Positions 1-4,324 of a stretch of DNA of 7,023 bases are shown in pieces. The stretch lies in assembly GCA_937915755.1 (NCBI GenBank), contig CALGGR010000312.1, positions 1 to 7,023 on the forward strand. The letters run 5' to 3'. The stretch is from an uncultured Fretibacterium sp. (GTDB lineage Bacteria; Synergistota; Synergistia; Synergistales; Aminobacteriaceae). A program made the translations under genes and the position numbers. The notes beneath the pieces are model-generated. The model was given only the letters and a program-made list of their open reading frames with translations, ran no database searches and was not told the origin of the DNA. Numbering within the stretch: the stretch's first letter is position 1; every line of letters begins with the position of its first letter.

Positions 1-13
1 AGGCTTACAGACG

Positions 14-57
14 ACCATCTATAAGGTTCGTCACTTATAGAATGGTTGACGTTTTAG
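14..57 (+). terminator. Possible terminator hairpin of an upstream gene
   Basis: A 12-bp stem (14-25 with 34-46, one bulge) with loop GTTCGTCA is followed after a short gap by GTTTTAG. The T-tract is short and offset by four bases, so this may instead be a structured leader element. Stop codons in frames 1 and 2 (22-24 and 38-40) fall inside the hairpin, as happens with other terminators of this window. Confidence 0.35.
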
Positions 58-71
58 TGGGTTGAACCAGA

Positions 72-114
72 GATAGCTATGTGGATTCCCTGACGAGGAT
101 GAAGCATAGCTATC
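72..114. repeat. 10-bp perfect inverted repeat with 23-nt loop
   Basis: GATAGCTATG at 72-81 is the exact reverse complement of CATAGCTATC at 105-114. It sits between a terminator-like hairpin and the promoter starting at 121, the position occupied by the AGTTT/AAACT dyads in other cassettes. It could be an operator or an RNA hairpin; nothing decides which. Confidence 0.55.
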
Positions 115-120
115 GGCTTT

Positions 121-145
121 CGCAAGAAATACAGCTCCTTATATA
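121..145 (+). promoter_or_regulatory. Cassette promoter 1 (variant -10)
   Basis: CGCAAGAAATACA, five bases (GCTCC), then TTATATA. It matches the repeated cassette promoter except that the -10 is TTATAT or TATATA rather than TATAAT. It lies 18 bp upstream of the ATG at 163, with GGGAG as the ribosome binding site, giving a shorter leader than the other copies. Confidence 0.65.
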
Positions 146-162
146 GAAGGGAGTTAAATTAA

Positions 163-351
163 ATGATTAAAGTTAAAAACACAACTTATCAGATAACTAA
201 GGCAGATGGAAGCAGAACTATGGAGATTACTCTTTGTACCACATCAGAAAAGAAATTTATTGATGCATATCAAAGATTAGCCCAGGATTATCCAGAGCAA
301 GAAGGCTATCAGATCAAGTATTTGAAGGAGACGTTTGAAACAATTAACTGA
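163..351 (+). CDS. Small hypothetical protein, 62 aa
   Basis: The product is a soluble 62-residue protein of unknown function. Residues 1-25 look like two beta strands around a turn (the stretch TYQITKADGSRTMEITL), followed by a likely amphipathic helix (residues 29-43) and a charged tail. No catalytic motif, cysteine pair or membrane segment is visible. The start is supported by GGGAG nine bases upstream and by the cassette promoter at 121-145. The stop at 349-351 directly precedes a hairpin terminator. The gene is convergent with the integrase, whose stop is 34 bp away. In layout it is the leftmost member of the cassette family. That it is a real gene is well supported; function is not inferable. 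Confidence 0.75.
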   Translation: MIKVKNTTYQITKADGSRTMEITLCTTSEKKFIDAYQRLAQDYPEQEGYQIKYLKETFETIN

Positions 352-353
352 TT

Positions 354-380
354 AGGCGAGTTTTACACCGCCTTTTCTTT
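354..380 (+). terminator. Intrinsic terminator after 62-aa gene
   Basis: AGGCG at 354-358 pairs with CGCCT at 369-373 around the loop AGTTTTACAC, followed by TTTTCTTTTT. The T-tract lies on the plus side only, so it serves the 163-351 gene more clearly than the convergent integrase. Confidence 0.7.
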
Positions 381-385
381 TTGCC

Positions 386-1624
386 TCATGGAATCTTGCA
401 AATCTCTTCATAAAGCCATTCCGGATTACGTTCTGTATACACAGATTCTGTAATGTCTGAAATTGTGTGTCCAACAATGCGTTTGATGGCGTACTCGTCT
501 ACTTTATATTTCTTAGCCATGGTAATGAACTGCTTTCGCGGATCATGCGGTTTATGGTCTGCGTCAAGACCAAGTTCTTTACAGATGTCGTTGTAACGTA
601 CGTAGTACTTATGATAAGTCAATGGTCTATATTTGGTTTTGAACTCAAGCCCTTTGGAAACGATTAGCTTAGCGCATCCATCAGACTGAGCTTGGGTGAT
701 TTTCTGTTCGATTAGCGGCTTGATTTTCGGATGGATTGGAATAATGCGGTCTTTACCGGCAGCAGTTTTCATTCCACCGACCAGATAATTCTCTTCAAGA
801 TGCACGTCGGAAAGATTAATGGAGCCGAGTTCTTGAGGACGCATTCCTGTATAGCATTGGATAAGAATGATGTCTACGTCAGGCACATTGATATTCTTCC
901 AAAGGATCTCCATCTCGTCATCGGTGAAAGCGATATGGCTCTTCCTGTTCTCTTTAGCGCTGTCGACAATCTCGCTTGATATTTGGAAAGCTCTGGAGTA
1001 GTTTTTATCAACGATCTCGTACTCTACAGCATAATCTAGCATAAGATTGAACAGCATTTTTATTCTAGGTTTAATTGATAGGGGGACTGATATTTCTTTT
1101 CCGTCTTCTGATCGAGTGCCTTCTTCCATAACTTTCTTGATATGTCGGGGCCTGATGTCTCGAACAAGAAATGATTTAAGAGAGCCACAGTAGTTCCAAG
1201 CTGTGATATAAACGTTCGTACTGTCCTGGACTTTAGCATGGGCGCAATAGTCTTTGAACCATTCGTTGTACAGTTCCTCTACAGTTATGTCTTTGCTTAG
1301 ATCGTACGGATTCTTATGATATTCTAGCAACGCTTCGTATGCTTCCTTATAAGAAGGGAAGTAAGCTCTTGGTTTAAGCATCTTCTGAATCGGTTTACCT
1401 AGTTCAGTCTTTCCATCTGAGACCATGACTCTGAAACGGTTCCTTAGATTCCGATTTTTGATCTCTGTGATCTGACCGAAACCGTTCGGAAGCCGTTTAT
1501 ATTTGCGGGTACTCGTCTTGTTAGAGGCGAGTGTGGCTTTGCTTTTCATCGGATACCCGCAATGAGGGCAAGCCGTTGCTTTGTCAGAAACTTGCAGTTG
1601 GCATTCTGGGCAGGTGATGAGCAT
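386..1624 (-). CDS. Tyrosine recombinase/integrase with N-terminal zinc ribbon
   Basis: This is a phage-type tyrosine site-specific recombinase of 412 residues, a usual full length. Residues 5-22 form a four-cysteine zinc ribbon (Cys5, Cys8, Cys19, Cys22; CPEC and CPHC knuckles). Residues about 41-105 resemble the arm-type DNA-binding domain (start KRLPNGFGQI), 112-205 the SAM-like core-binding domain, and 230-412 the catalytic domain. The catalytic set is complete: Arg262 in TGMRPQE, Lys286 in GGMKTAAGKD, His360 and Arg363 in HDPRKQF, His386 in VGHT, and nucleophile Tyr396 in VYTER. The start at 1624 is set by GGAAAGGA upstream. It is transcribed away from the cassette array, and its leader overlaps the divergent promoter at 1640-1663. 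It presumably integrates or excises the element. No att site could be identified. Confidence 0.95.
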   Translation of the reverse strand: MLITCPECQLQVSDKATACPHCGYPMKSKATLASNKTSTRKYKRLPNGFGQITEIKNRNLRNRFRVMVSDGKTELGKPIQKMLKPRAYFPSYKEAYEALLEYHKNPYDLSKDITVEELYNEWFKDYCAHAKVQDSTNVYITAWNYCGSLKSFLVRDIRPRHIKKVMEEGTRSEDGKEISVPLSIKPRIKMLFNLMLDYAVEYEIVDKNYSRAFQISSEIVDSAKENRKSHIAFTDDEMEILWKNINVPDVDIILIQCYTGMRPQELGSINLSDVHLEENYLVGGMKTAAGKDRIIPIHPKIKPLIEQKITQAQSDGCAKLIVSKGLEFKTKYRPLTYHKYYVRYNDICKELGLDADHKPHDPRKQFITMAKKYKVDEYAIKRIVGHTISDITESVYTERNPEWLYEEICKIP

Positions 1625-1639
1625 TGATATTTTCCTTTC

Positions 1640-1663
1640 CGTAAAAAATACAGCCTCTATAAT
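1640..1663 (+). promoter_or_regulatory. Cassette promoter 2
   Basis: CGTAAAAAATACA, five bases (GCCTC), TATAAT at 1658-1663. It drives the 1693 gene. Its upstream edge abuts the integrase ribosome binding site on the other strand, so binding here could also affect integrase expression. No clear sigma-A promoter for the integrase is visible in the 80 bp upstream of its start. Confidence 0.8.
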
Positions 1664-1692
1664 GAAATACTTGGATAAAGGAGTAGCGTAAA

Positions 1693-1956
1693 ATGGAAGA
1701 CAAAGTTTATGTTGTCATGTATACGGGATGGGACCGTGGAAACCATAAGATCGGTGGTCTCGACAAGATTTTCAAGACGAAGGAAGCAGCCGGAGCCTTT
1801 ATTGATCAAACCAGATCTGAATATAGGCAGGATGAATCCATCATCATTACCGGCGAGCACTGGGTCAAGGATAGTTTCTATTACATCACGTATCGAGACG
1901 GCAATGTTACAAGGACGCTTGAATTCGATATTCGGGAGTATGAAGTGGAGGGCTAA
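1693..1956 (+). CDS. Small hypothetical protein, 87 aa
   Basis: The product is a soluble 87-residue protein I do not recognise. It appears beta-rich: strands at about 4-10 (KVYVVMY), 48-54 (ESIIITG), 61-67 (SFYYITY) and 73-85, with a helix around 29-46 (KTKEAAGAFIDQTRSEY). There is no membrane segment or signal peptide. The ATG at 1693 is preceded by AAAGGAG and the cassette promoter at 1640-1663. A competing plus-frame reading from 1709 lacks a ribosome binding site and is rejected. The last codons and the stop form the left arm and loop of the terminator, so coding sequence and terminator are merged. Real gene; function unknown. Confidence 0.8.
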   Translation: MEDKVYVVMYTGWDRGNHKIGGLDKIFKTKEAAGAFIDQTRSEYRQDESIIITGEHWVKDSFYYITYRDGNVTRTLEFDIREYEVEG

Positions 1957-1977
1957 ACAACCCTCCTTTTCTTTTTT
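1947..1977 (+). terminator. Stop-in-loop terminator of 87-aa gene
   Basis: GGAGGG (1947-1952) pairs with CCCTCC (1961-1966); the loop CTAAACAA holds the stop codon TAA (1954-1956). TTTTCTTTTTT follows. The left arm encodes the last residues of the protein. Confidence 0.85.
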
Positions 1978-2003
1978 GTGTATGAATGAATTCTATCATA
2001 CAC
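1978..2003. repeat. Spacer dyad, unrelated sequence to the others
   Basis: GTGTATGA (1978-1985) is the exact reverse complement of TCATACAC (1996-2003), loop of 10. It lies between terminator and promoter, one base before the CGC at 2005. It occupies the spacer position but shares no sequence with the AGTTT/AAACT dyads. Confidence 0.55.
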
Positions 2004-2004
2004 T

Positions 2005-2028
2005 CGCACTTTTTACAATCCTTATAAT
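2005..2028 (+). promoter_or_regulatory. Cassette promoter 3
   Basis: CGCACTTTTTACA, five bases (ATCCT), TATAAT at 2023-2028, then the conserved leader AAATTATATTTTAAGGAGG leading to the ATG at 2057. Confidence 0.85.
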
Positions 2029-2056
2029 GAAATTATATTTTAAGGAGGATTAACTC

Positions 2057-2356
2057 ATGGGAGAAAATGTTGATACACGTGAATTGGAGATTAAGATCCT
2101 ACGGGCAAAAGCGGATAAGTTAGCAAAGAATGTTAGTGAATTGGCCAAGAAGATTCAAGCGAAAGAAATTAGTATTAATGAGGCTATTACGGAACTTGAA
2201 AAGTATAGGAAAGAGCTAGTCGATTGCGTAACTCTGCAGCTCGGAACGCCTATAATAGGTCCCTTAGTTGCAATTCCGACAATAAAGATAATTTCTCAAG
2301 TGGATGAGCTGATAACGAACTTTGAATTAATGAACGCATTTGGAATGGGACTTTAA
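2057..2356 (+). CDS. Small coiled-coil hypothetical protein, 99 aa
   Basis: Residues about 8-57 are a long charged helix rich in K, E and L with heptad-like spacing (LEIKILRAKADKLAKNVSEL onward), probably a coiled coil. A hydrophobic stretch with prolines and glycines follows at 59-80 (LQLGTPIIGPLVAIPTIKII), which could be membrane-associated but is short and kinked. A short helix closes the protein. I do not recognise the family. The start has AAGGAGG at the expected distance and the conserved cassette leader. The stop TAA lies in the loop of the terminator, whose T-tract is itself part of the next promoter. An oligomerising or scaffold role is possible but not shown. Confidence 0.8.
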   Translation: MGENVDTRELEIKILRAKADKLAKNVSELAKKIQAKEISINEAITELEKYRKELVDCVTLQLGTPIIGPLVAIPTIKIISQVDELITNFELMNAFGMGL

Positions 2357-2373
2357 CAGGTCCCATAATTTTT
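2346..2373 (+). terminator. Stop-in-loop terminator fused to next promoter
   Basis: TGGGAC (2346-2351) pairs with GTCCCA (2360-2365); the loop TTTAACAG contains the stop TAA (2354-2356). The T-tract (TAATTTTT) is the AATTTTTACA part of the promoter at 2364-2387, so the two signals overlap. Confidence 0.75.
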
Positions 2374-2387
2374 ACAGCTTCTATAAT
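2364..2387 (+). promoter_or_regulatory. Cassette promoter 4
   Basis: CATAATTTTTACA, five bases (GCTTC), TATAAT at 2382-2387. The CGC is replaced by CAT because these bases belong to the right arm of the preceding terminator. It precedes the ATG at 2415. Confidence 0.8.
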
Positions 2388-2414
2388 GACAATAATTTAT
2401 ATTTGGAGGTTATT

Positions 2415-2786
2415 ATGAAGACATTTGAAGAAATGAAGAGCGAACTTAATGCGAAGTGGACAGGTTTCACGATTAAAGCTAAAGTGAAGGCTCATGAAAC
2501 TTTCGAGTGGATGAAAGAAAATAAGGAGATCGTTGGGACGATTATTGTTCCTACAGGAATCATTCTGATCAAGACGGCGACAGGATTAGTTAAGTCTATT
2601 GACCGGAAGATCGACCTGCAGAAAGAACAGAATCTTAAGGATCTATATATTTACGATCGTTCTCTCGGATACTATCATGAGCTGAATAGAAAGCTTACGC
2701 CGAGTGAAGCACTGGAAATCGACCGGAGACGCTCTAATGGAGAAACAATGGCTCAGATCCTGGCAAGTATGAAGTTGTTGAAGTGA
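2415..2786 (+). CDS. Small membrane-anchored hypothetical protein, 123 aa
   Basis: A soluble amphipathic N-terminus (residues 1-37, containing FEWMKENKEI) precedes one membrane segment at about 38-59 (EIVGTIIVPTGIILI). A charged C-terminal domain follows at 70-123 with DLYIYDRSLGYY, then LTPSEALEIDRRR and GETMAQIL. That C-terminal pattern feels familiar from small proteins of clostridial mobile elements, but I cannot name a family and have no function for it. I chose 2415 rather than an in-frame ATG at 2340, because 2415 has TTGGAGG seven bases upstream and follows the cassette promoter, while 2340 lies inside the previous gene. The N-terminal pattern (WMKEN, then a membrane segment) recurs in the 6128 product. 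Confidence 0.8.
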   Translation: MKTFEEMKSELNAKWTGFTIKAKVKAHETFEWMKENKEIVGTIIVPTGIILIKTATGLVKSIDRKIDLQKEQNLKDLYIYDRSLGYYHELNRKLTPSEALEIDRRRSNGETMAQILASMKLLK

Positions 2787-2794
2787 ATTATATT

Positions 2795-2826
2795 TGGGTA
2801 CTGTAATCACAGTGCCCATTTATTTT
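2795..2826 (+). terminator. Terminator after 123-aa membrane protein
   Basis: TGGGTACTG (2795-2803) pairs with CAGTGCCCA (2810-2818), one G-U pair, loop TAATCA, followed by TTTATTTTC. Here the gene's stop (2784-2786) lies 8 bp before the hairpin, not inside it. Confidence 0.75.
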
Positions 2827-2850
2827 CGAAAATTTTACGGTTTACATAAT
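2827..2850 (+). promoter_or_regulatory. Degenerate extra copy of the cassette promoter
   Basis: CGAAAATTTTACG, five bases (GTTTA), CATAAT at 2845-2850. It keeps the spacing of the motif but departs at three key bases, and a full copy follows two bases later. It is probably a decayed promoter from a tandem duplication or a lost cassette. Confidence 0.5.
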
Positions 2851-2851
2851 T

Positions 2852-2875
2852 CGCAAAAAATACAGCCTCTATAAT
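2852..2875 (+). promoter_or_regulatory. Cassette promoter 5
   Basis: CGCAAAAAATACA, five bases (GCCTC), TATAAT at 2870-2875, followed by an A/T-rich leader with TGGAGG before the ATG at 2914. Confidence 0.85.
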
Positions 2876-2913
2876 GAGATAAACTCAATTTATTATTTAT
2901 GGAGGAAATAACA

Positions 2914-3072
2914 ATGGAAAACACTAAATCTCAGATGATAACAATAGTTGATTCCCGTACTGGAATGGTAATGTACGTGGAAACGAAAGACACAAAAGTT
3001 GATATGAGACCTTACGGTGCTACATGTGATTATGGAATCGGTTATACAGGAACGGATTGGGATTACGATTAA
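2914..3072 (+). CDS. Very small hypothetical protein, 52 aa
   Basis: The product is 52 residues: MENTKSQMITIVDSRTGMV at the start, and a C-terminus rich in G, Y, D and T (YGIGYTGTDWDYD). Residues 8-24 suggest a beta hairpin (ITIVDSRTGMVMYVE). No membrane segment, cysteine pair or known motif is seen. The gene is supported by the upstream promoter at 2852-2875, by GGAGG eight bases before the ATG, and by a 12-bp terminator directly after the stop. It is short enough to be missed by standard length cut-offs. Function unknown; the acidic, aromatic tail may bind a partner protein, but this is conjecture. Confidence 0.75.
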   Translation: MENTKSQMITIVDSRTGMVMYVETKDTKVDMRPYGATCDYGIGYTGTDWDYD

Positions 3073-3076
3073 AGTA

Positions 3077-3111
3077 TTTAGGAGTTGCGTTTTGCAGCTC
3101 CTAAAATTTTT
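3077..3111 (+). terminator. Strong terminator after 52-aa gene
   Basis: TTTAGGAGTTGC (3077-3088) pairs with GCAGCTCCTAAA (3094-3105), one G-U pair, loop GTTTT, followed by ATTTTT. The promoter CGC starts at the next base, 3112. Confidence 0.85.
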
Positions 3112-3135
3112 CGCAAATTTTACAGTCTCTATAAT
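3112..3135 (+). promoter_or_regulatory. Cassette promoter 6 (consensus copy)
   Basis: CGCAAATTTTACA, five bases (GTCTC), TATAAT at 3130-3135. The leader AAATTTAAATTAAAGGAG leads to the ATG at 3169. Confidence 0.9.
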
Positions 3136-3168
3136 GAAACCAAATTTAAATTAAAGGAGACATTTATT

Positions 3169-3318
3169 ATGAAAAAGATTCTTGGAATTATGGCAGCAAT
3201 TTATATGACGCTCTGCTTTGCAGTAGTGGGTTGGATGTTTGGCTGTCCGAAAAGTTATGGGAAATGGGTTAGTAAATGGACTGAAAAAATGAATGATGGT
3301 TTATACGAGGAAGACTGA
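3169..3318 (+). CDS. Small single-span membrane peptide, 49 aa
   Basis: The peptide begins MKKILGIMAAIYMTLCFAVV, a classic short basic start followed by a hydrophobic segment at about 4-25. It then has a basic/aromatic stretch (28-40, with KSYGKWVSKWTEK) and an acidic end. It could be an uncleaved membrane peptide or have a signal-like N-terminus; no clear cleavage site is visible. I use the ATG at 3169 rather than the in-frame one at 3085, because 3169 has AAAGGAG upstream and follows the promoter at 3112-3135, while 3085 lies within the previous terminator. The stop TGA overlaps the left arm of its terminator. Function unknown; small-toxin or regulatory roles are conceivable but not supported. 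Confidence 0.75.
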   Translation: MKKILGIMAAIYMTLCFAVVGWMFGCPKSYGKWVSKWTEKMNDGLYEED

Positions 3319-3341
3319 GGAGCACAACGCTCCTCTTTTTT
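3317..3341 (+). terminator. Terminator overlapping the stop codon
   Basis: GAGGAGC (3317-3323) pairs with GCTCCTC (3329-3335), loop ACAAC, then TTTTTT. The stop TGA (3316-3318) overlaps the left arm. Confidence 0.85.
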
Positions 3342-3365
3342 AGCTTTGAACATATGTGAGAAGCT
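3342..3365. repeat. Spacer dyad A (AGCTT/AAGCT arms)
   Basis: AGCTT (3342-3346), a 14-base loop beginning TGAA and ending TGAG, and AAGCT (3361-3365). It sits directly after the terminator T-tract and ends 6 bp before the CGC at 3372. Both arms differ from the commoner AGTTT/AAACT in a way that keeps pairing. Confidence 0.65.
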
Positions 3366-3371
3366 AAAAAC

Positions 3372-3395
3372 CGCAAATTTTACAGTCTATATAAT
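3372..3395 (+). promoter_or_regulatory. Cassette promoter 7
   Basis: CGCAAATTTTACA, five bases (GTCTA), TATAAT at 3390-3395, then an A/T leader with AAAGGAG before the ATG at 3428. Confidence 0.9.
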
Positions 3396-3427
3396 GAAAG
3401 AAATTAATTTTAAAGGAGATAAAAACT

Positions 3428-3601
3428 ATGTTGATTATTGCAGGAAAAGCTACAATTATGACGTTGTTGACTATTATCGCAGTTGCAGTCTGCGTTATTG
3501 TAATAGCCGCAGCAACCGTGAGTTGTAACGCAGCCAGAAGAGCAACGTACGTTGAGACACCTAAGAAAATTGAAACGAAAGGAGAAGAGAAAGAGCTCTA
3601 A
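3428..3601 (+). CDS. Small single-span membrane protein, 57 aa
   Basis: The product is MLIIAGKATIMTLLTIIAVA, continuing hydrophobic through about residue 31, then VSCNAARRATYVETPKKIE and a lysine/glutamate-rich tail. One membrane segment at about 9-31 with a positive segment following suggests the C-terminus is cytoplasmic. The TVSC sequence recalls a lipobox, but Thr at -3 is atypical and the preceding segment is long, so I do not call a lipoprotein. The start is set by AAAGGAG and the cassette promoter. An overlapping frame from 3346 has no ribosome binding site and starts in the spacer dyad. The stop TAA is in the loop of the terminator. Function unknown. Confidence 0.75.
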   Translation: MLIIAGKATIMTLLTIIAVAVCVIVIAAATVSCNAARRATYVETPKKIETKGEEKEL

Positions 3602-3618
3602 CAAGGGCTCTTTTCTTT
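3590..3618 (+). terminator. Stop-in-loop terminator of 57-aa gene
   Basis: AAAGAGC (3590-3596) pairs with GCTCTTT (3607-3613); the loop TCTAACAAGG holds the stop TAA (3599-3601). TTTCTTT follows. Confidence 0.75.
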
Positions 3619-3642
3619 AGTTCGGAAGTACGCTGAGGAACT
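3619..3642. repeat. Spacer dyad B (AGTTC/GAACT arms)
   Basis: AGTTC (3619-3623), a 14-base loop GGAAGTACGCTGAG, and GAACT (3638-3642). It ends 6 bp before the CGC at 3649. The outermost loop-side pair is C-G here instead of T-A. An alternative inner pairing GTACG (3628-3632) with CGTAC (3643-3647) excludes the outer stem. Confidence 0.65.
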
Positions 3643-3648
3643 CGTACA

Positions 3649-3672
3649 CGCAAATTTTACACTCCTTATAAT
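3649..3672 (+). promoter_or_regulatory. Cassette promoter 8
   Basis: CGCAAATTTTACA, five bases (CTCCT), TATAAT at 3667-3672. The leader is identical to that of promoter 9 except for one base before the ATG at 3706. Confidence 0.9.
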
Positions 3673-3717
3673 GAAAAGAAATTATATTTTAAGGAGATAA
3701 AAACAATGAAAGCATTT
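3649..3717 (+). repeat. 69-bp direct repeat, copy 1 (promoter, leader, first codons)
   Basis: It matches 3928-3996 at 67 of 69 positions. The repeat covers the promoter, leader, ribosome binding site and first four codons, then identity stops. It marks a recent duplication or recombination of the expression module without the gene body. Confidence 0.9.
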
Positions 3718-3909
3718 ATGACGAGAAAACTGGAAGTGAAAGAACAAATCGAGTTAGTGGCTCTCTTTGGAATGATTGGCTTACTCATTTTTGTTCTGGC
3801 AATAAGAAGTGGAAATGAACTCTGGTCTACGATTGGAGCATTCGCATCAATGTCAGGACTGATGGGTATGATAGCAATCATAAGAGATAAACTATTCGAG
3901 AGGAATTAA
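3706..3909 (+). CDS. Small two-span membrane protein, 67 aa
   Basis: The N-terminus is basic (MKAFMTRKLEVKEQ). Two hydrophobic segments follow at about 15-33 (IELVALFGMIGLLIFVLAI) and 40-59 (WSTIGAFASMSGLMGMIAII), ending in RDKLFERN. A hairpin topology with both ends in the cytoplasm fits the positive charges. No functional motif is visible. Its expression module is almost identical to that of the next gene (3985), which also encodes a two-span protein with a similar start (MKVFEKFLER). The two may be diverged paralogues, or unrelated proteins under a duplicated promoter; residue identity beyond the start is low. The stop lies in the terminator loop. Function unknown; holin-like size, but no lysis genes are nearby. 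Confidence 0.8.
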   Translation: MKAFMTRKLEVKEQIELVALFGMIGLLIFVLAIRSGNELWSTIGAFASMSGLMGMIAIIRDKLFERN

Positions 3910-3927
3910 CACTTCCTCTTTTTTTTT
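3899..3927 (+). terminator. Stop-in-loop terminator of 67-aa gene
   Basis: AGAGGAA (3899-3905) pairs with TTCCTCT (3913-3919); the loop TTAACAC holds the stop TAA (3907-3909). A run of T to 3927 follows, and the promoter CGC starts at 3928 with no spacer dyad. Confidence 0.85.
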
Positions 3928-3951
3928 CGCAAATTTTACACTCCTTATAAT
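3928..3951 (+). promoter_or_regulatory. Cassette promoter 9
   Basis: CGCAAATTTTACA, five bases (CTCCT), TATAAT at 3946-3951, identical to promoter 8. Confidence 0.9.
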
Positions 3952-3996
3952 GAAAAGAAATTATATTTTAAGGAGATAAAATCAATGAAAGTATTT
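3928..3996 (+). repeat. 69-bp direct repeat, copy 2
   Basis: It is the second copy of 3649-3717, differing at two positions (one in the leader, one in codon 3). It lies 279 bp from copy 1. Confidence 0.9.
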
Positions 3997-4224
3997 GAAA
4001 AATTTCTTGAAAGAGAAGCGACAAGGAGCGAAGTTAACAAGATGTTATTAGTTCTTACGCTAGTTGGATTTATCGTGATTACTTTGGCGAAGGAATTTGT
4101 ATGCACGGGTCGGATCTTACTCACACAAGATTGTGTAGTGTTTTGGATCGGAGTCGATGCTGCAGTTGCCGGAATCATTGGACTCATAGTGAACAATGTA
4201 AGCGAAGACTATAACGAGGGCTAA
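3985..4224 (+). CDS. Small two-span membrane protein, 79 aa
   Basis: An amphipathic charged N-terminus (MKVFEKFLEREATRSEVNK) is followed by a membrane segment at about 19-36 (KMLLVLTLVGFIVITLA). A short loop with Cys40 and Cys50 comes next, then a second segment at about 50-70 (VVFWIGVDAAVAGIIGLIV), and an acidic tail. If the loop is extracytoplasmic the two cysteines could pair, which is inference. The ATG has AAGGAG upstream in the duplicated leader. The stop TAA is in the terminator loop. The layout matches the 3706 product. Function unknown. Confidence 0.8.
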   Translation: MKVFEKFLEREATRSEVNKMLLVLTLVGFIVITLAKEFVCTGRILLTQDCVVFWIGVDAAVAGIIGLIVNNVSEDYNEG

Positions 4225-4241
4225 CAACGCCCTTCGTCTTT
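4214..4241 (+). terminator. Stop-in-loop terminator of 79-aa gene
   Basis: ACGAGGGC (4214-4221) pairs with GCCCTTCGT (4229-4237), one bulge; the loop TAACAAC begins with the stop TAA (4222-4224). The T-tract is short (CTTTAG), so termination may be weak. Confidence 0.65.
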
Positions 4242-4265
4242 AGTTTCGAAGGATTCTGAGAAACT
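4242..4265. repeat. Spacer dyad C (AGTTT/AAACT arms)
   Basis: AGTTT (4242-4246), a 14-base loop CGAAGGATTCTGAG, and AAACT (4261-4265), ending 8 bp before the CGC at 4274. A competing perfect hairpin TTCTGAG (4254-4260)/CTCAGAA (4264-4270) overlaps the right arm. Confidence 0.65.
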
Positions 4266-4273
4266 CAGAAAAC

Positions 4274-4298
4274 CGCAAAAAATACAGTTTCTATAATG
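4274..4298 (+). promoter_or_regulatory. Cassette promoter 10
   Basis: CGC, seven A, TACA, five bases (GTTTC), TATAAT at 4293-4298. It has one more A than other copies, so CGC is shifted by one while the TACA to TATAAT spacing is kept. It precedes the ATG at 4325. Confidence 0.85.
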
Positions 4299-4324
4299 AA
4301 GTCTAAAATTATAGGAGGTATTTT

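Larger units (their letters stand above)
1..120. other. Non-coding region with two strong dyads upstream of first cassette
   Basis: No supportable gene lies here: all plus frames are closed by 65, and the longest open minus frame is about 29 codons. Two strong inverted repeats fill it. The first pairs 14-25 with 34-46 (ACCATCTATAAG against CTTATAGAATGGT, one bulged A, loop of 8) and is followed by GTTTTAG at 51-57, so it may terminate a gene lying left of the window. The second pairs 72-81 with 105-114 perfectly (GATAGCTATG/CATAGCTATC) around a 23-nt loop. The second dyad ends 6 bp before the CGC of the promoter at 121, the same offset as the spacer dyads further right. I do not recognise a known riboswitch or ribozyme class; a fragment CTGACGA resembles part of a hammerhead core but the rest of that core is absent. 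Confidence 0.5.

Noticed and set aside
82..104. Hammerhead ribozyme core suggested by CTGACGA
   Set aside because: The GAAA box and the three-stem arrangement are absent; only one closing stem exists.
467..979. Two plus-strand open frames inside the integrase
   Set aside because: They are shadows of the integrase reading frame, which has complete catalytic motifs; no promoter or ribosome binding site.
1709..2053. Plus-strand open frame overlapping the 87-residue gene
   Set aside because: It runs through the terminator and promoter of the next cassette and lacks a ribosome binding site.
3346..3528. Plus-strand open frame across the promoter region
   Set aside because: It starts inside the spacer dyad and reads through promoter and leader; the true gene starts at 3428.
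3550..3600. Lipoprotein signal in the 57-residue protein (TVSC)
   Set aside because: Residue -3 is Thr and the hydrophobic segment is too long for a typical lipoprotein signal.
3169..3601. Type I toxin-antitoxin peptides
   Set aside because: Small hydrophobic peptides fit, but no antisense promoter or RNA-like structure is visible opposite these genes.
1..3996. CRISPR array
   Set aside because: The regularly recurring blocks are promoters and terminators of coding genes, with unequal gene-length spacing and no short repeat-spacer pattern.
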